In this document: piece by piece, positions 49,070-61,242 of the stretch
Numbering within the stretch: position 1 is the stretch's first letter
Layout: every line of letters begins with the position of its first letter
Assembly: GCA_014925825.1 (NCBI GenBank)
Contig: JACGCK010000021.1
Location: 62,001-126,000 of the forward strand
DNA from: Pholiota molesta
Lineage: Eukaryota > Basidiomycota > Agaricomycetes > Agaricales > Strophariaceae
Reading direction: 5' to 3'
DNA length: 64,000 nucleotides
The notes under the pieces: model-generated
What the model was told of the DNA's origin: nothing
Seen by the model: only the letters and a program-made list of their open reading frames with translations
Databases searched by the model: none
Position numbers and translations under genes: made by a program

Positions 49070-49972
49070 ATGTCGAGCTCAAATTTTGTTGAAGTCACCT
49101 CACCGACTCACTTTCAGGAGCTTCTCTCGAAGGACCTCAATCGGGTGTCCGTGATCAACTTCTGGGCGCCATGGGCGGAGCCATGCAAACAGATGAACGA
49201 AGTTGCAAAAGAGTTGGCGGTGAAGTATCCTGCTGCGTTGTTCCTACAGGTGCGTATGTACAGATACGCCAAATCGATCTCAAACAACAACTGATCATTG
49301 GTGCGTAGGTTGAGGCAGAAGAGCAATCAGATATCTCTGAATCTTTCGACATCGAGGCAGTTCCTTCATTCATCATTCTCAGGGTGCGTAAACTTGCCGA
49401 AAAGCGATAAAAATCATTGGTAACACCCATATGTGCAGGGCCATACACTTTTGAACCGTATATCCGGCGCGGATGCTGCTGGTCTGACGCAGGCAGTCGC
49501 AACCCACGCCTCAAGCCCACATTACAATCCCCTCTCCCGGACCGACAATGCACCCGCAAAGGCGCCCACAGTAGTCCCATCCGGAGTCGGAGAACACGAA
49601 GAGACGCCAGAGCAGCTGAACGACCGGCTTCGCAAACTGATGAACCAAGATACGGTTGTTCTGTTTATGAAGGGTACACCGGAGGCCCCGCGATGCGGTT
49701 TCTCTCGCAGAATATCCGCGTTGCTGAAAGAGAAGCATGTACCGTTCTCCCATTTCGATATCTTGTCAGACGAGAGCGTGCGGCAAGGTATGTGTTTCTT
49801 CTATTGTGATCCAAAAACAAAACTCATGACGTTTGATCCTTCGATAGGTCTGAAGGCCTTGAACGATTGGCCAACATTCCCTCAACTCATTGTCAAGGGC
49901 GAACTCGTGGGCGGATTGGACATCGTGCAGGAGATGGTAGACAGTGGCGAATTCGATGAGTTGATTGCATAA
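49070..49972 (+). CDS. Monothiol glutaredoxin, Grx3/Grx4 type
   Basis: Thioredoxin-glutaredoxin fusion that binds a [2Fe-2S] cluster with glutathione and passes iron status to regulators such as iron-responsive transcription factors. The thioredoxin-like domain starts [20 protein letters not shown] and has [20 protein letters not shown], then [10 protein letters not shown]. The glutaredoxin domain has [20 protein letters not shown] with the CGFS active site, [20 protein letters not shown] and [20 protein letters not shown], ending [11 protein letters not shown]. Three introns (about 49250-49308, 49384-49437 and 49787-49848), all joins in frame. About 240 residues, the normal size for this class. 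Confidence 0.93.
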
Positions 49973-50723
49973 ATCCTTTCTTCGGGTGTGTAACATATAC
50001 ATAGGGTTCGTTTTCTATTTTATAATCCCGTTGGTCATGCGATGGCCTTTCATCTTCTGTCCGAATCCTCCGGCCCGTCTAATTCATTCCGGCCCACGCT
50101 CAATCTCGACGCCAAAAATCCAAAACTTCGCGCGCCATGTTCTCGAGATCCATTTATGCAGGTCTCGACCTCGGTTTGCTGTTGCTTCCGATAATCATCT
50201 TCGAGTCCTCAAGGGGATTGACATAATCTGGCGAATGAATATTAACTCCATGCGCTGAGATCAAGCACTTTGATGATGATCTTTATCCAAGGACCATAAC
50301 ATAACAGACTCGCGGCATCGATTCCATCGTGGTACTTACTACCAGGCACCTGCAATCCCAGTCTGACATGCATTCGGTCGGTGAAGCTGGATGCAGCTAG
50401 AAAGGCCTGATGCGCTTTCGTATTATTAACCCATCTGTCGTGATATACCAAATAAGCTATAATGGTACAGTGTTGGTACAGTGGCATTTTTACGGCGTCA
50501 ATTTTTTTGAACGGCGTGCAGACGGGATGGCAGGCATCACATCACATTTAAATTGGTGCCTTTTAAACACTGTTTATCGCCCTTTATCCCTTTGGGGTCC
50601 CCCGTCTTCGAAAAATTATTATGCAACACATGTTGCAGAGTCGAAACTGTCCCCAGATGCCGCAAACAAATTTTGAGCCACCAACTCTGTCAAATGTCTG
50701 TGGCATCTTCATCAACTGCGCCA

Positions 50724-52090
50724 ATCGGACCGGCTCGGCCCATCAATTCGTGACATGTTTAAGTAATTAATATGTCACGAGTACGTGACGACTCGAATGT
50801 TCGACGTGAACTTGAACTTTGAAGTCTTCGCCTTCTGGTTCTCCAAAGTCAGCGGTCGCGGTCTATTCCCACCTGCTATGTACTTCTCAAGCTATTTCTC
50901 TTGTCTGCCCCATGCCTCTCAATATGTTAGGAACATGGCTCGCCAACGCCCTTTGTGCGTCTTGAACCCAACTTGAACCTGTAGCTCCCCGCCCGCGCCG
51001 TCCGGATCGAAATGAAGAGTAAAGTTATGAACGGTGTGTCACTCAAGTCAGCTTTTCTGTTTTACAAATAGCGATATTAATCTTCTAGTGATGTTTTGAA
51101 AGGAGAATTCATACAAAAGTATTCCTGGAGATGAAAGCCAATCGCAGCGGCGTTCCAGAAAACCTTCGCGGAAGCGATTCGAACTTTGGAAATTGATAAC
51201 GGGCTAGCATCAGATAAACGCACCAGCTCATTAATGCATTACTTCTGGCTTGTAATCTAAACTCGCTCCCTGTCTACAACAAGAATCTCTTCCGGGCTTG
51301 AACGCTGTTGACCGGAGCTGATCGGAGTGCCACTCTAGAAGCGTCTTCCTCCAATCCTCTCCGCGCGACGAACTTTGACTTCTCTCTTTTCTTTCGCTCT
51401 CGGGATCACCAACGCGGAGGGAGCCGGGTTATGGCATGCGGCTTCTTGGTACCACGACCGTGGCAGTGTCGTGCATATAATCATTTAGCATATTCCACTG
51501 TCGACCACGCCTAGGCTTCGACGCAGAACACTTGACTTGCACGCGTGCGCACCGCACCTGCGCGATGGAAAATGCGCAGCCATCGTGACTACTGGCGAAT
51601 CTGTGGCGAGAAGCCAGAGTGACCAGCGACACTGCGCCGAGGCGATTCGGAGGTTAGAAGACGCCATTTCAGAAACGTTCGAGGATATTGGGCGTTTCGC
51701 GCATGGGAATGCGGTAGAGCTTTGTACCTCCTGGACAAGAATCTGAGGGAAGTCATCCGGACTGTATAGATTAATCATGCCAGAAGTTGAGGGTTGCAAA
51801 ACTCAAGGAAGCTTATGTCATTCCTTCTTTTGGTGCGAGGATGCTCGAGTCCTCAGCTATACTCAAGAAAAGATGTTCAGTGGAAAGTGTAGGTGTGTAC
51901 CTTCTTTGCGATCGAACATGAGAGTTCCTCTTGATAATTTGCGCTCGTCTTAGATCTTGGACTCCTTGGTGATTCCCTTTGTCGAAAAATTGTGAGTTGC
52001 ACCACAATTACCGCTTCCCTTTTGTATAAAAACGGAGAATCAGCTCATCCCAGAGATGCCCATGGAACTTAGTGGCGCCGCTGGATGTAG
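50724..52090. repeat. Left copy of ~1.37 kb direct repeat
   Basis: Diverged but co-linear with 53847-55219. Matching landmarks in the same order include ATCGGACCGG, TTCGTGACATGTTTAAGTAA, TCTCCAAAGTC then GCGGTCGCGG, CTCTCGGGATCACC, ATTCGGA then ATGGGAATGCGGTAG, CGTCTTAGATCTTGGACT, TTTGTATAAA and GCTGGATGTAG (right copy GCTGGCTGTAG). Non-coding as far as I can see. It ends about 310 bp upstream of the nitrilase start. Confidence 0.75.
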
Positions 52091-52300
52091 AACCATCGTG
52101 ACTACTGGCGAATCTCTGGAAAGCCAGAATCACCAAAGGCAATGCGATGCGGCGAGGCGAGGCGATTCGGACATTGGAAGATGCCATTGGAAAAGGTTTC
52201 TCGACCATTCGAGGATATTGCGTTCGCACACGGGAATGCGGTAGCTTTTGTCTCATGGACAACAAACTGGGGGGCCGCCATCCGAGTCCCGAGGGAAGTG
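52091..52300. repeat. Third, partial copy of the repeat, at nitrilase promoter
   Basis: This ~200-bp stretch repeats an internal part of both larger copies (51577-51760 and about 54630-54810): CATCGTGACTACTGGCGAAT, GCGATTCGGACATTGGAAGA, GAATGCGGTAGC and GGACAACAAACTGGGGG. It sits immediately after the left copy and leads into the nitrilase TATA region. Confidence 0.7.
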
Positions 52301-52309
52301 TATTTAAAG
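52301..52309 (+). promoter_or_regulatory. TATA box candidate of nitrilase gene
   Basis: TATTTAAAG about 100 bp upstream of the nitrilase ATG at 52404, in the right orientation and spacing for a fungal TATA box. Position is accurate to a few bases. Confidence 0.45.
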
Positions 52310-52403
52310 AGCTACGGGGACGTGAAGCCAGAATCCACACCGCAGACAACAATACATACATAAACCAGCCACCAAAGCATCCTTTGTGAACTCACCTTCC
52401 TCC

Positions 52404-53603
52404 ATGGCTCTCATCACCAAGTACAAAGCGGCCGTTGTCCAGGCCGAGCCTGGCTGGTTCGACCTCGAGCTTTCCACCCAGAAGACCATCGACCTCATCA
52501 ATGAAGCTGGCTCCAAGGGTTGCAAGCTCATTGCCTTCCCTGAGCTTTGTACGACGGCCCATCCCATCATGCTCTCTTGATAACGCTAACATTCATGCAA
52601 AGGGATTCCTGGCTACCCCTTCTGGATGTGGAAATACTCCTACCCCGACACTCTGGACCTCCTCAAATCCTACCGTCAAAATTCCCTTCCCTCGGACTCG
52701 CCTCAGATGCAGCGTATCCGCGCTGCCGCCCGCAAAAACTTCATCTATGTCTCTCTGGGCTACTCCGAGGTCGACTTCGCATCACTCTACACGGCGCAGG
52801 TTATGATTTCCCCCACGGGCACGGTCATCAACCACCGCCGCAAAATCAAGGCCACGCACGTGGAACGTCTCATTTTCGGCGACGGCACTGGGGACTCCCT
52901 CGAATCCGTTGTCCAGACCGAGATCGGCCGTGTTGGCCACCTCAACTGCTGGGAGAACCTGAACCCGCTGCTGAAAGCGCATTCGGCGGCGCTCGGCGAG
53001 CAGGTCCATATCGCCGCCTGGCCCATGTACCCGCCAGCGACTACGCTGAAGCACCCCGACCCGTACACCAACATTGCGGACTCGAATGCGGACATCGTCA
53101 CGCCGGCGTACGCCATCGAGACCGGCACTTTCGTGTTGGCGCCATTCCAGACGTTGTCGAATGAGGGAAATAAGAAGAACACCCCGGTGCACCTCTGGAA
53201 GGAGGGAACTGAGGCCCCGCCCTGCGGGTTCTCGAGGGCTTACCGTCCCGACGGTGCCAGACTGTGTCCCGACCCGGATCGCAGCTTTGAGGGCTTGCTG
53301 GTGGTGGATATTGATCTGGACGAGACCCATTTGCCGAAGGCTCTGCTGGATTTGGTGTGTACTCCTTATATCTGATGAGATTCAGATTGTATTTTTTCGG
53401 TGGCTTATTTCTAGCAGGGTGGTCATTACACTCGTCCGGAGCTCATCAGGCTGCTGGTTGACAAGCGCCCCAAGTCGTATGTCGTGCATGCGGACCACAC
53501 GCGCACTGCCCAGGATGGTGATCAGACTTACGAGATCCAGAGCACTCTGCAGCGTGTGGGATTGGATAAGCCGCTTCCTGAGGAGGTTATGGGAGAAGAC
53601 TGA
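52404..53603 (+). CDS. Nitrilase / cyanide hydratase family enzyme
   Basis: Hydrolase of the C-N hydrolase superfamily, acting on nitriles or converting cyanide to formamide. Start [20 protein letters not shown]; catalytic Glu in [11 protein letters not shown]; an intron (about 52548-52601) joins to [13 protein letters not shown]. The catalytic Lys is in [19 protein letters not shown] and the catalytic Cys in [20 protein letters not shown], the LNCWE form typical of fungal nitrilases and cyanide hydratases. The second intron (about 53358-53420) precedes [18 protein letters not shown], and the protein ends at 53603. About 360 residues, frame intact, so probably active. The family split between nitrilase and cyanide hydratase cannot be settled by eye. 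Flanked by direct repeats. Confidence 0.92.
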
Positions 53604-53846
53604 GAAGGAACTGCCGAACGCGGAGGCATAGTTATTTTCTGATGATGGTTGTGCCGTGCCTCCGTTGCGCAAGATGCTCTCTACTCTTTTTTTGGTTGTT
53701 TGAAAAATTGCAGTTTCGAATGTAAATATAACTTTGTCTAAAGACCACCCACCACTCACTCAACTGGCCTTTCTACTTAAGTTGAACCCAAGTTGAACCC
53801 TGGTTGAACGTTGAACGTTGAACCACCATAGCGAGCAGCCTTTCTA

Positions 53847-55219
53847 TCGGACCGGCGCGGCCCCATCATTTCGTGACATGTTTAAGTAATGTCATGTTGA
53901 ACCTGACTTGAACGTTTGAAAATTGTCTCTTTGCCAAGTCTTCGCCTTCCCGTTCTCCAAAGTCGGCGGTCGCGGTCTATTCCCACCTGCTACATCTCAA
54001 GCTTTTTTTCTATCTGCTCCATGCTCGCTGATGCCCTTTGTTCGCTCTTTGTGCGTCTTGACTCTTGAATTGCTCTTGAACCTGTAGCCCGCCCGCGCCG
54101 TCCGGATCGAAATGAAAAGCAAAGATATGAACTGTGTGCTGTGTGTCACCCAAGTCAGCTTTCATGCTCTTTAAATAGGGATATTAATCTCAAATTAATC
54201 TTCTAGTAACTTTTCTAAAGGAGAATCAATAACCTGAAAAGTATCCCCGGAGATGAAAGCAATCGCAACGGCGTCCCAGGGAACCTTCGCGGCTTGATAA
54301 CGGGATAAATCAAATAAACGCACCAGCTCACAACGTCTGGCTTGGAACTGAATTTGTTCCCAATCTACAAAAAAGAATCTGCGCATTTGGTCTGACGGTT
54401 GGCCGAAGTGCCACTCTAGAGCCTTTTCGGGTCCATTCTCCAATCACCTCCGAGCGACGAACTGTGAAGCTCTCGGGATCACCAGCGCGAGGGCCGGCTT
54501 ATGGCATGGACCTTCTTGAGTGTCCTGTCGACCGCGCCGAGCCTTGACTTAGAACACTTGCATGCGCACCTGTTCGATGTCGTGGGCGGGTGTCAGTTCC
54601 AGGAACTGATAGTGGCAATACCAATGTCGCGCCATCGTAACTGGCGAATCTGTGGAAATCCAGAATCACCAAAGGTAATGCGCCGAGGCGATTCGGACAT
54701 TGGAAGATGCCATTTGAACAGGTTTTCTCGACCATTCAAGATATTGGGCGTTCGCGCATGGGAATGCGGTAGCTTCGTGCCTCATGGACAACAAACTGGG
54801 GGCCGTCATCCTGATTGTGTAGATCAATCATAGCAGATGATGAGGGTTGGAAGAATCAAGGAAGTTCATGTCGTTCCTTGTTCTCGGTTCGAGGAAGCAC
54901 AATTTTCCAGCTATATTCAGTTTTATTGACGAAACGTTTGCAACACAGCGTCTAGCGGATGTCAGTTTTGCCTAGGAGGAAGGATGAAAAGTTTGGTGTG
55001 TGTATTTTCTGCGGTCGAATACGACAGCTCCTCATGATAATTTGCGCCCGTCTTAGATCTTGGACTACTTCGTGATTTCCTTTGTCATCTCATGACGGAT
55101 TGAAGATTTGTGAGTTGCCCCACATTTACCGCCTACGCTTTGTATAAACGGAAATGTTCCCGTACCACAGATACACATAAACCTTAGTAGTGATGTCGCT
55201 GGCTGTAGTTGGCTTTGCT
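53847..55219. repeat. Right copy of ~1.37 kb direct repeat
   Basis: Same orientation and order of landmarks as 50724-52090, with many substitutions and small indels. It starts about 240 bp after the nitrilase stop and ends with GCTGGCTGTAG. No nitrilase-like coding sequence follows it. Confidence 0.75.
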
Positions 55220-58200
55220 TAGATGTAAGTCGTCAACCTACTCGAGTCAAATTTCTACGATCGTCTAACTGGTTTGTCGGCGTCTCACGATTCTTTCAGT
55301 GTTCTCTTCGGCATTGGCATTGTGGCATTCCTACATCTCGTGACAAACATCAGCTGGCTCCCCATGGAACAACTTAGTCGTTCTGTATCGTCATCTATTC
55401 CATCTCAACAGCCCAGACAACTCACCCATGTCACACAGGTATCGTGTGTTTTGTATTCATTACCCGGTGGCCGAGGATACCTGTCGGTTTGCCTGTGAAA
55501 TTCAAGGCCGCCGTTGCCTGTCTCTTCCAGCTTACAGCACTGACGCATGGAAAATTCAACCTCATTAATAGGTAAATGTCCGCATTGCCGCCGGTCAAGA
55601 CCCTCTTTTGACCGGTCCCAGATAGACCACTTGCTATAGACCCTGGCCGCCGATAGATCAAACGCTACACTTTCACGCAAATAAACCGCACTTGCGTTGT
55701 ATGGATAGGAAGTTAATATTGATTCAACGGCATTCTGGTTCTTCCTTTATGAAGCCTGTCATTGATTGATACTCATATTGTAAGGTGTGGATTCACTTAG
55801 ATTTCTCCAACGAAGTCACTTGCCTTGGAATAACGCCGGAACCCCATCTGAATTCCACTGGCGATAGCAGTCCGTGTCTTATTTTCACCTGTTGCATGTC
55901 CTCGAAATTCTGTTCGAAGCTCTATTTTTTTGACAGCATTGCCGCTTGTCACTTGGCCTCTCGTGACAAGTATCTTTATCCGCCCGACATCGTGGTTTTA
56001 GCTGGGATTTCATTTGATTTCTTGACGGTTAATATATTGGCGATATATGTTGAGAGCGGGGCCGGCGCAGATCCCATCTCAGTTGTCATGAGAAAGCGAC
56101 TCCCATTATAACCTCGCTGTAGACTCCCAGCAGTCGTCTTCCTTCTTTGGTGCGCTCTCATGACATGATCGGTGCCGACGCAGAGATAATGCTCTTGCAA
56201 CACATGCGATTCCGGCTCCTGCGGGGTTTCCCCCGAGAAAGAACACGGGAGCCCGCTAGCTCCCTCGATCGACGAAGTTCTATTTGCCTGCTCTTGCGGC
56301 CCCGCGGTCTATGATGACATACGTGCAGTGGCCACTGTTCGCTTACCTCGCGGGTGAGTTCATTGATTTCTATTGCGTACAGAAGATAGATTTAGCGCTC
56401 AGGATAAATATCAGCAAACTGCCATCTTTTCCAGTCGCCATTACAGTCTTGGCACAGGTAGTCGCTGATATCAATTGACATCATTCAAAAACAAATAAAT
56501 GTATGTGAAAAGGTGAGTTTGGAACAGTATTTTGCCGGACAATTTTAGCAACTTCAATCAGAAAATCTAACTATCACAGTGAACGATCGCAGAACCACTG
56601 TCATGCCTATACTTAGCAACAATACTCGATGCGGGTACGAAGACTGGTAAGTACCTCGAAGAAGGGTCCGAAACTTACCCAATGCAAATGAGGCAGCGAG
56701 GGATAATTCTTGCATATATAGCCGATTTGGCTTCCCCGTCGTCTGGGAATGACGTTAGTTCTGACGCTCTCTCGCATCCTCGTTACGGTCCGACGAGACT
56801 TTACCATGGACTCGGGACACAGGCTTCTATCCACCACCGTTTTGGTTAGCGAAGAAACAACTCTTCTTTCATCCTATTTATGCGATAGAGTGAGTACTTT
56901 CATTTGCCCTTTCATTTAGTTACTTGGATAAATTTGTATGAAGCCGTCTTGAAGGATGGATGACCCTTTATTGAAAATCAGAACACTATCCGAACATAAC
57001 TGTCGAAAGTTCTGGCGTTTTTTTTTTTTTGCGGCAATTCTTGATTCCAATAAAAGTGGGCGGCTGTGAGTCTCTATGTCTATACATACCATACTCGAGT
57101 TTCAGGCACCAAAATGGGTAAGTAGAGCTTGGTATGCCCCTGTGATTCTCAGGACAGATTGTCTTGACCGTTGAATTATGTTGCTGCTGTGGGGAGATTC
57201 AACTGACGGCCCGTCCTTGACAGTTCGCAGAATCTATCAATATCTTCTAGATCGATTCCAATGTGAAACACGGACGGCTCTCTGTCTTTATTCTCGTGCC
57301 CAAGAACCCCGAAGTATCTTTAGTGGGCTTGGGAGAGATGGCGGGCCAATCCCACGGAGTCAACTTTCGGAGCCCGTCGTGAACTAATGTGGCGCACGAC
57401 ATTCCAAAAATGGTATATAGCGTTCCCGGCTTGGTGGCCTCTTCCACGAAGTCAAGGAAAGCATATTTTTATGGGTAACTTATGTTGGCGGCCTTAGACG
57501 TTATGGTATCCCACAGCATAGAAGGCAGGCGGTCAGGCGGCCAGTGACATAAACTTTACATGTGGGTAGGTCCATGTAAGATGATTTCATAAAGATTATG
57601 TTCTCAATTACCCGAGTTAATCCATAAGATAAAATGAACAGTGTGCGCATGGTTGATGGAGGCGTCAGTACATCCGTACTAATAACGCTTGGTATTCGAC
57701 CCAAGCCCATAAATTTTAACAGCTCTGTGCTCTGTATCGTTACTTTATTAATAGGATAAGAAAAGACATTATTAGTAACTTGAAAGAGCTGTTTATGAGA
57801 AAGCTAGGGATTTAGTTGTATTAATATCTTCTGGCTTAGCTGCAACGTCCATAATGCTATCAACTGTGAGTACTTGAGTCTCTGATGTTTTATTTTGAAA
57901 TTGGCAAGCTCGTACATTGGTCGTAAGTCCTTCCAATCAGCTGCGGCTCAGCCCTCCGCATCGAAATAGCAGATTTGTTTTTCAGAAGTTGAGTAAAACT
58001 CCCAGAGGGCCTCTTATACGAGTGTATGGTATTACTCCCCTCATTTGTTGATATTCATTTCGCTCATCGTTTAACGTTTTGAAAGGATTTCACTTTGAAT
58101 TCAAGTCCACTCGTGCCGTAGCGGGTTGAGCGGCCCGTTCGCATGTGATTAGATATGTTGCGAGTCGCGACCGTTGCTCGGCGCCGAGCAAAGTTGCCAC

Positions 58201-58264
58201 CTCCCTCCTACTTACTTGCTCAATCCATTCTCAATTCTATCGCGCTATCCAGTCAAGGAGACAA
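55220..58264. other. Intergenic region, nothing recognised
   Basis: About 3 kb with only short open frames. The longest, plus 55785-56111 and plus 56284-56478, show no conserved motif. A T-run lies near 57021-57030. Confidence 0.4.
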
Positions 58265-59336
58265 ATGTCCGAGCACGTTCTCTCCCATGCTCTCCGTATT
58301 CCTCCTATAGAGAAGCTCAAAGGAAAACGCATAGTTCTCGCTTCGAACAGTCCAAGAAGACAGGAAATCCTCCGCACCTTCGTGCGTCACACTCCAAAAG
58401 TTTTGATTAAACACCAATTTATGCCGTGGCGGGACAGGGTATCGCACCTGAAGTTGTGCCATCTACGTTTGCGGAGGATCTGAATATCAGTGAATTCCCG
58501 GAGCCGCATGAGTATCCTGTCGCCACTGCGACACACAAAGCTGTCGAGGTTTATGAGAGGCTAGTGGTGCGTATTTGGCTAGTATAAAATGGCTTTGAAG
58601 CTGACGAAGACGTGCTATCAAGGCCGAAAATCCTGACGAGGCTCCAGATCTTGTTATTGCAGGTCGTCCGCCGCTTTAAATCACGATTTCTGGCTATCTG
58701 ATACACTGCTGCTCATACAGCTGATACTGTCGTTCTGACGCACCCTCAACCTATTACCTCTGATGTTTCATCCACTCTCCAACCGGTCGTGAACCAAGAG
58801 TTACTGGAGAAACCTGCATCCAAAGAGGATAACCTACGAATGCTGTTAGACATGAATGGAAATGTTTGTGAAGTTGTGACGGGCGTTGTTATTGGTAACT
58901 CAGCTCAAATTATCCTTCGTGCGAATTATAACTCGCTATGTTTCGCGCAGTATATCCCATTCTCACAGCTCCAGGATATAATACAAGGTGTGTTATTCCG
59001 TCTTTACAAAAATTGTGACCACTTATATTGTATCCCAGGGCGATTGATGAGCGCACACTTGTATACTTTGCTGATAACCCAAAATATGTTCTTGATGCAT
59101 ACGTGGAGAGTGGAGAAGGAATAGATCGGGCAGGCGGGTTTGCCATCCAGGTGAGATTGAATCCTTCAATAAACCTTCGAAAAACTTTGCCTATTTACGA
59201 TATCCAGGGACTTGGCGGCATGCTGATTCGCAAGATTGATGGTGATTATAACAATGTTGTTGGGTTTCCCGCCGCATCTTTCTTCAAACTATTGGACCTG
59301 CTGGTAGAGGAAGATGCAGATTTTCTTGATATCTGA
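58265..59336 (+). CDS. Maf-like nucleotide pyrophosphatase
   Basis: Maf/ASMTL-family nucleoside triphosphate pyrophosphatase, thought to remove non-canonical nucleotides. Start MSEHVLSHALRIPPIEKLKG, with the signature GKRIVLASNSPRRQEILRTF at the N-terminus. After an intron comes GIAPEVVPSTFAEDLNISEF, then PEPHEYPVATATHKAVEVY, AENPDEAPDLVIAADTVVL, LLEKPASKEDNLRMLLDMNG, YPILTAPGYNTRAIDERTL, VYFADNPKYVLDAYVESGEG and IDRAGGFAIQGLGGMLIRKI, ending NNVVGFPAASFFKLLDLLVE and EDADFLDI. Six or so short introns, all in frame. About 240 residues, normal. An upstream ATG at 58145 would add a non-conserved leader, so 58265 is preferred. Confidence 0.92.
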
Positions 59337-59678
59337 CCAGACTTTGATCAGACTGGACGTATTTGCCAGTGCGCGATATTGATAGCATCTGAACATTGAA
59401 CATCTCATGTATTGCAAAAGGTATACGACCTCTGCAGTGATCTTATCTTCGACAAAAATGTATCTATGCCGTCAGGGGATAGGATGCTTATTTGCACTTG
59501 TTTGTAGCCTGAATATTACGCGACGCGACGCGTCTGAACTTGAACTTTCTCCTTCCTCACGACTCCAATATACCCATCCTTCAGATTCCTTCAAACCCCT
59601 TCTAAGCATCTCTGTTCTATAAAACTGTAGTCTGAGGGACTACTTGGGCCAAGCTATCGTTTCTCGTCTGAAATCTCG

Positions 59679-60890
59679 ATGCGATTCCGCGCATGCGTTG
59701 TTAACGTTGTAACATTCTTTCGTCAGTAAGAAGAAACGGCAATACCTCTTTCAATAGACTTCACGAGTCTTACTTCTCCATCATAGGCGTCATTCAAGCT
59801 ATCGAGAAACTGCAGAAAAAATGCATCATCAAGTTCACGGAAGCGAACATGTACATCATCTGCAATAGTGACGCGAATGAAGGAGGGATACAGGTCTGGT
59901 CGTAAGCGCGGACTTCCACTTCTAATTCTCATTGACTGAGCTTATTGGCTATGCTCTAGACAAATTAAGGTTGACTCGTTGTTCAAGGACTACCGTATCC
60001 AATCCAACGCGAATAACGAGATCACGATGGCTCTGTCATCCGAAGCACTTCTCGGCGCGCTAAAGTCTGCCTCACCGGCGACCTCCAATCTAGAAGGAGA
60101 AGAAGTGGTAATGAAACTGGCGAAGAAGAACGATCAAGCGCTGCTTTCGTTTGAAATATCTGGTCTGACGCGGATTGGCCACAGGCTTCGTATCGCACAA
60201 GACGTGAAGATTGAGGTGCTCAAGCCAGCAGACGTGGCGAAGCTGACGGAACCGTTATGTCCTGAACCCGATGTGCGCCCTTTTCACCCGTTTCTGGATG
60301 ATAGATGTCTGATAATTTTTGGGGATGGCTTGTCGCAGCTGAATATCCTCCTTCCTCCCCTGCAACTGCTTCGCACAATAGTGGATCGACTGCGTCCCAT
60401 GTCTGATGTCTTAGCTGTCCAAGCCAACAATAACAAACGATTGCTATTGGCAATCAGGACCGAAAGTGTCAGTGTAGAGACGGAATGGAAAGATTGTTCA
60501 AATCCCGAAAGTGCGTGTGCGCTTTATGTTTCTCCAAGAACCAAGCTTCGCCAGCTATCCTTCTGCGAATATCCATCTTATATCTGACCTGCAGCACACA
60601 ACAACGAAGAAGCAGACGACGAAGAGCCCCGTGATCCGGATAAGATGTATACCGTCTACATCTCAACACGCAGTTTTTTGAAATTTCTGAACAGTCACGT
60701 CGTATCCACCACAACCATCGCATGTGAGATATTTTACTTTTATTATGATTTTTTTTGACAATCTCATCGCAATTTAGGTCTATGCCAGCATCATTGTCTC
60801 ATCCTATACGTCTACATTGGCGATGTTGCAGATGCAGGAGGAGTATTGACGTTTTACATTCCAGCTATCATCGATGATGACGGTCGATAA
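59679..60890 (+). CDS. HUS1: Checkpoint clamp protein Hus1
   Basis: Hus1 forms the PCNA-like 9-1-1 ring with Rad9 and Rad1, loaded at DNA damage to activate the ATR pathway. Start MRFRACVVNVVTFF; the first intron (59725-59788) joins to RVIQAIEKLQKKCIIKFTEA, then NMYIICNSDANEGGIQ, IKVDSLFKDYRIQSNANNEI, TMALSSEALLGALKSASPAT, VVMKLAKKNDQALLSFEIS and RIAQDVKIEVLKPADVAKL. Later exons give LPPLQLLRTIVDRLRPMSDV, LAVQANNNKRLLLAIRTESV, KMYTVYISTRSFLKFLNSHV and HHCLILYVYIGDVADAGGVL, ending FYIPAIIDDDGR. About 290 residues, typical. All frames join. It follows Maf on the same strand by 343 bp and converges on the EEP gene. Confidence 0.92.
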
Positions 60891-61242
60891 CCAACGGAGA
60901 TCGCGATAACCCATGTCAATCCTTGGTCGACGTGTCGGAATTTTCCAGCGTCAGCCCCTTGAGTCAATCCTTGCTTCATCACACACCTTCCAACAGACAG
61001 ACATGATAACTTCGCTCGATTACATCTCGGTGAAGGAAACAACATTTTTCACCCTCCAGCTTGCACATCATACTAGACGCTCATTTGGCCAGGGCTGCGG
61101 TCCTGCGTGCCTCTACCCTGACAAGGCCATCAGCACTATACTGCCATATCTTTTCTCTCCTAGGGCTTCCTTTTCATCCCCCGCTGTCGTTGCTGTACCA
61201 TTAGAAACCTGAATAATGCAGTCCCAGTCTCCAGATTTGGTT

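Noticed and set aside
50724..55219. LTR retrotransposon with the nitrilase as internal part
   Set aside because: The repeats are directly oriented, but the interior has no gag, protease, reverse transcriptase or integrase and consists only of a host gene; LTR termini are not evident.
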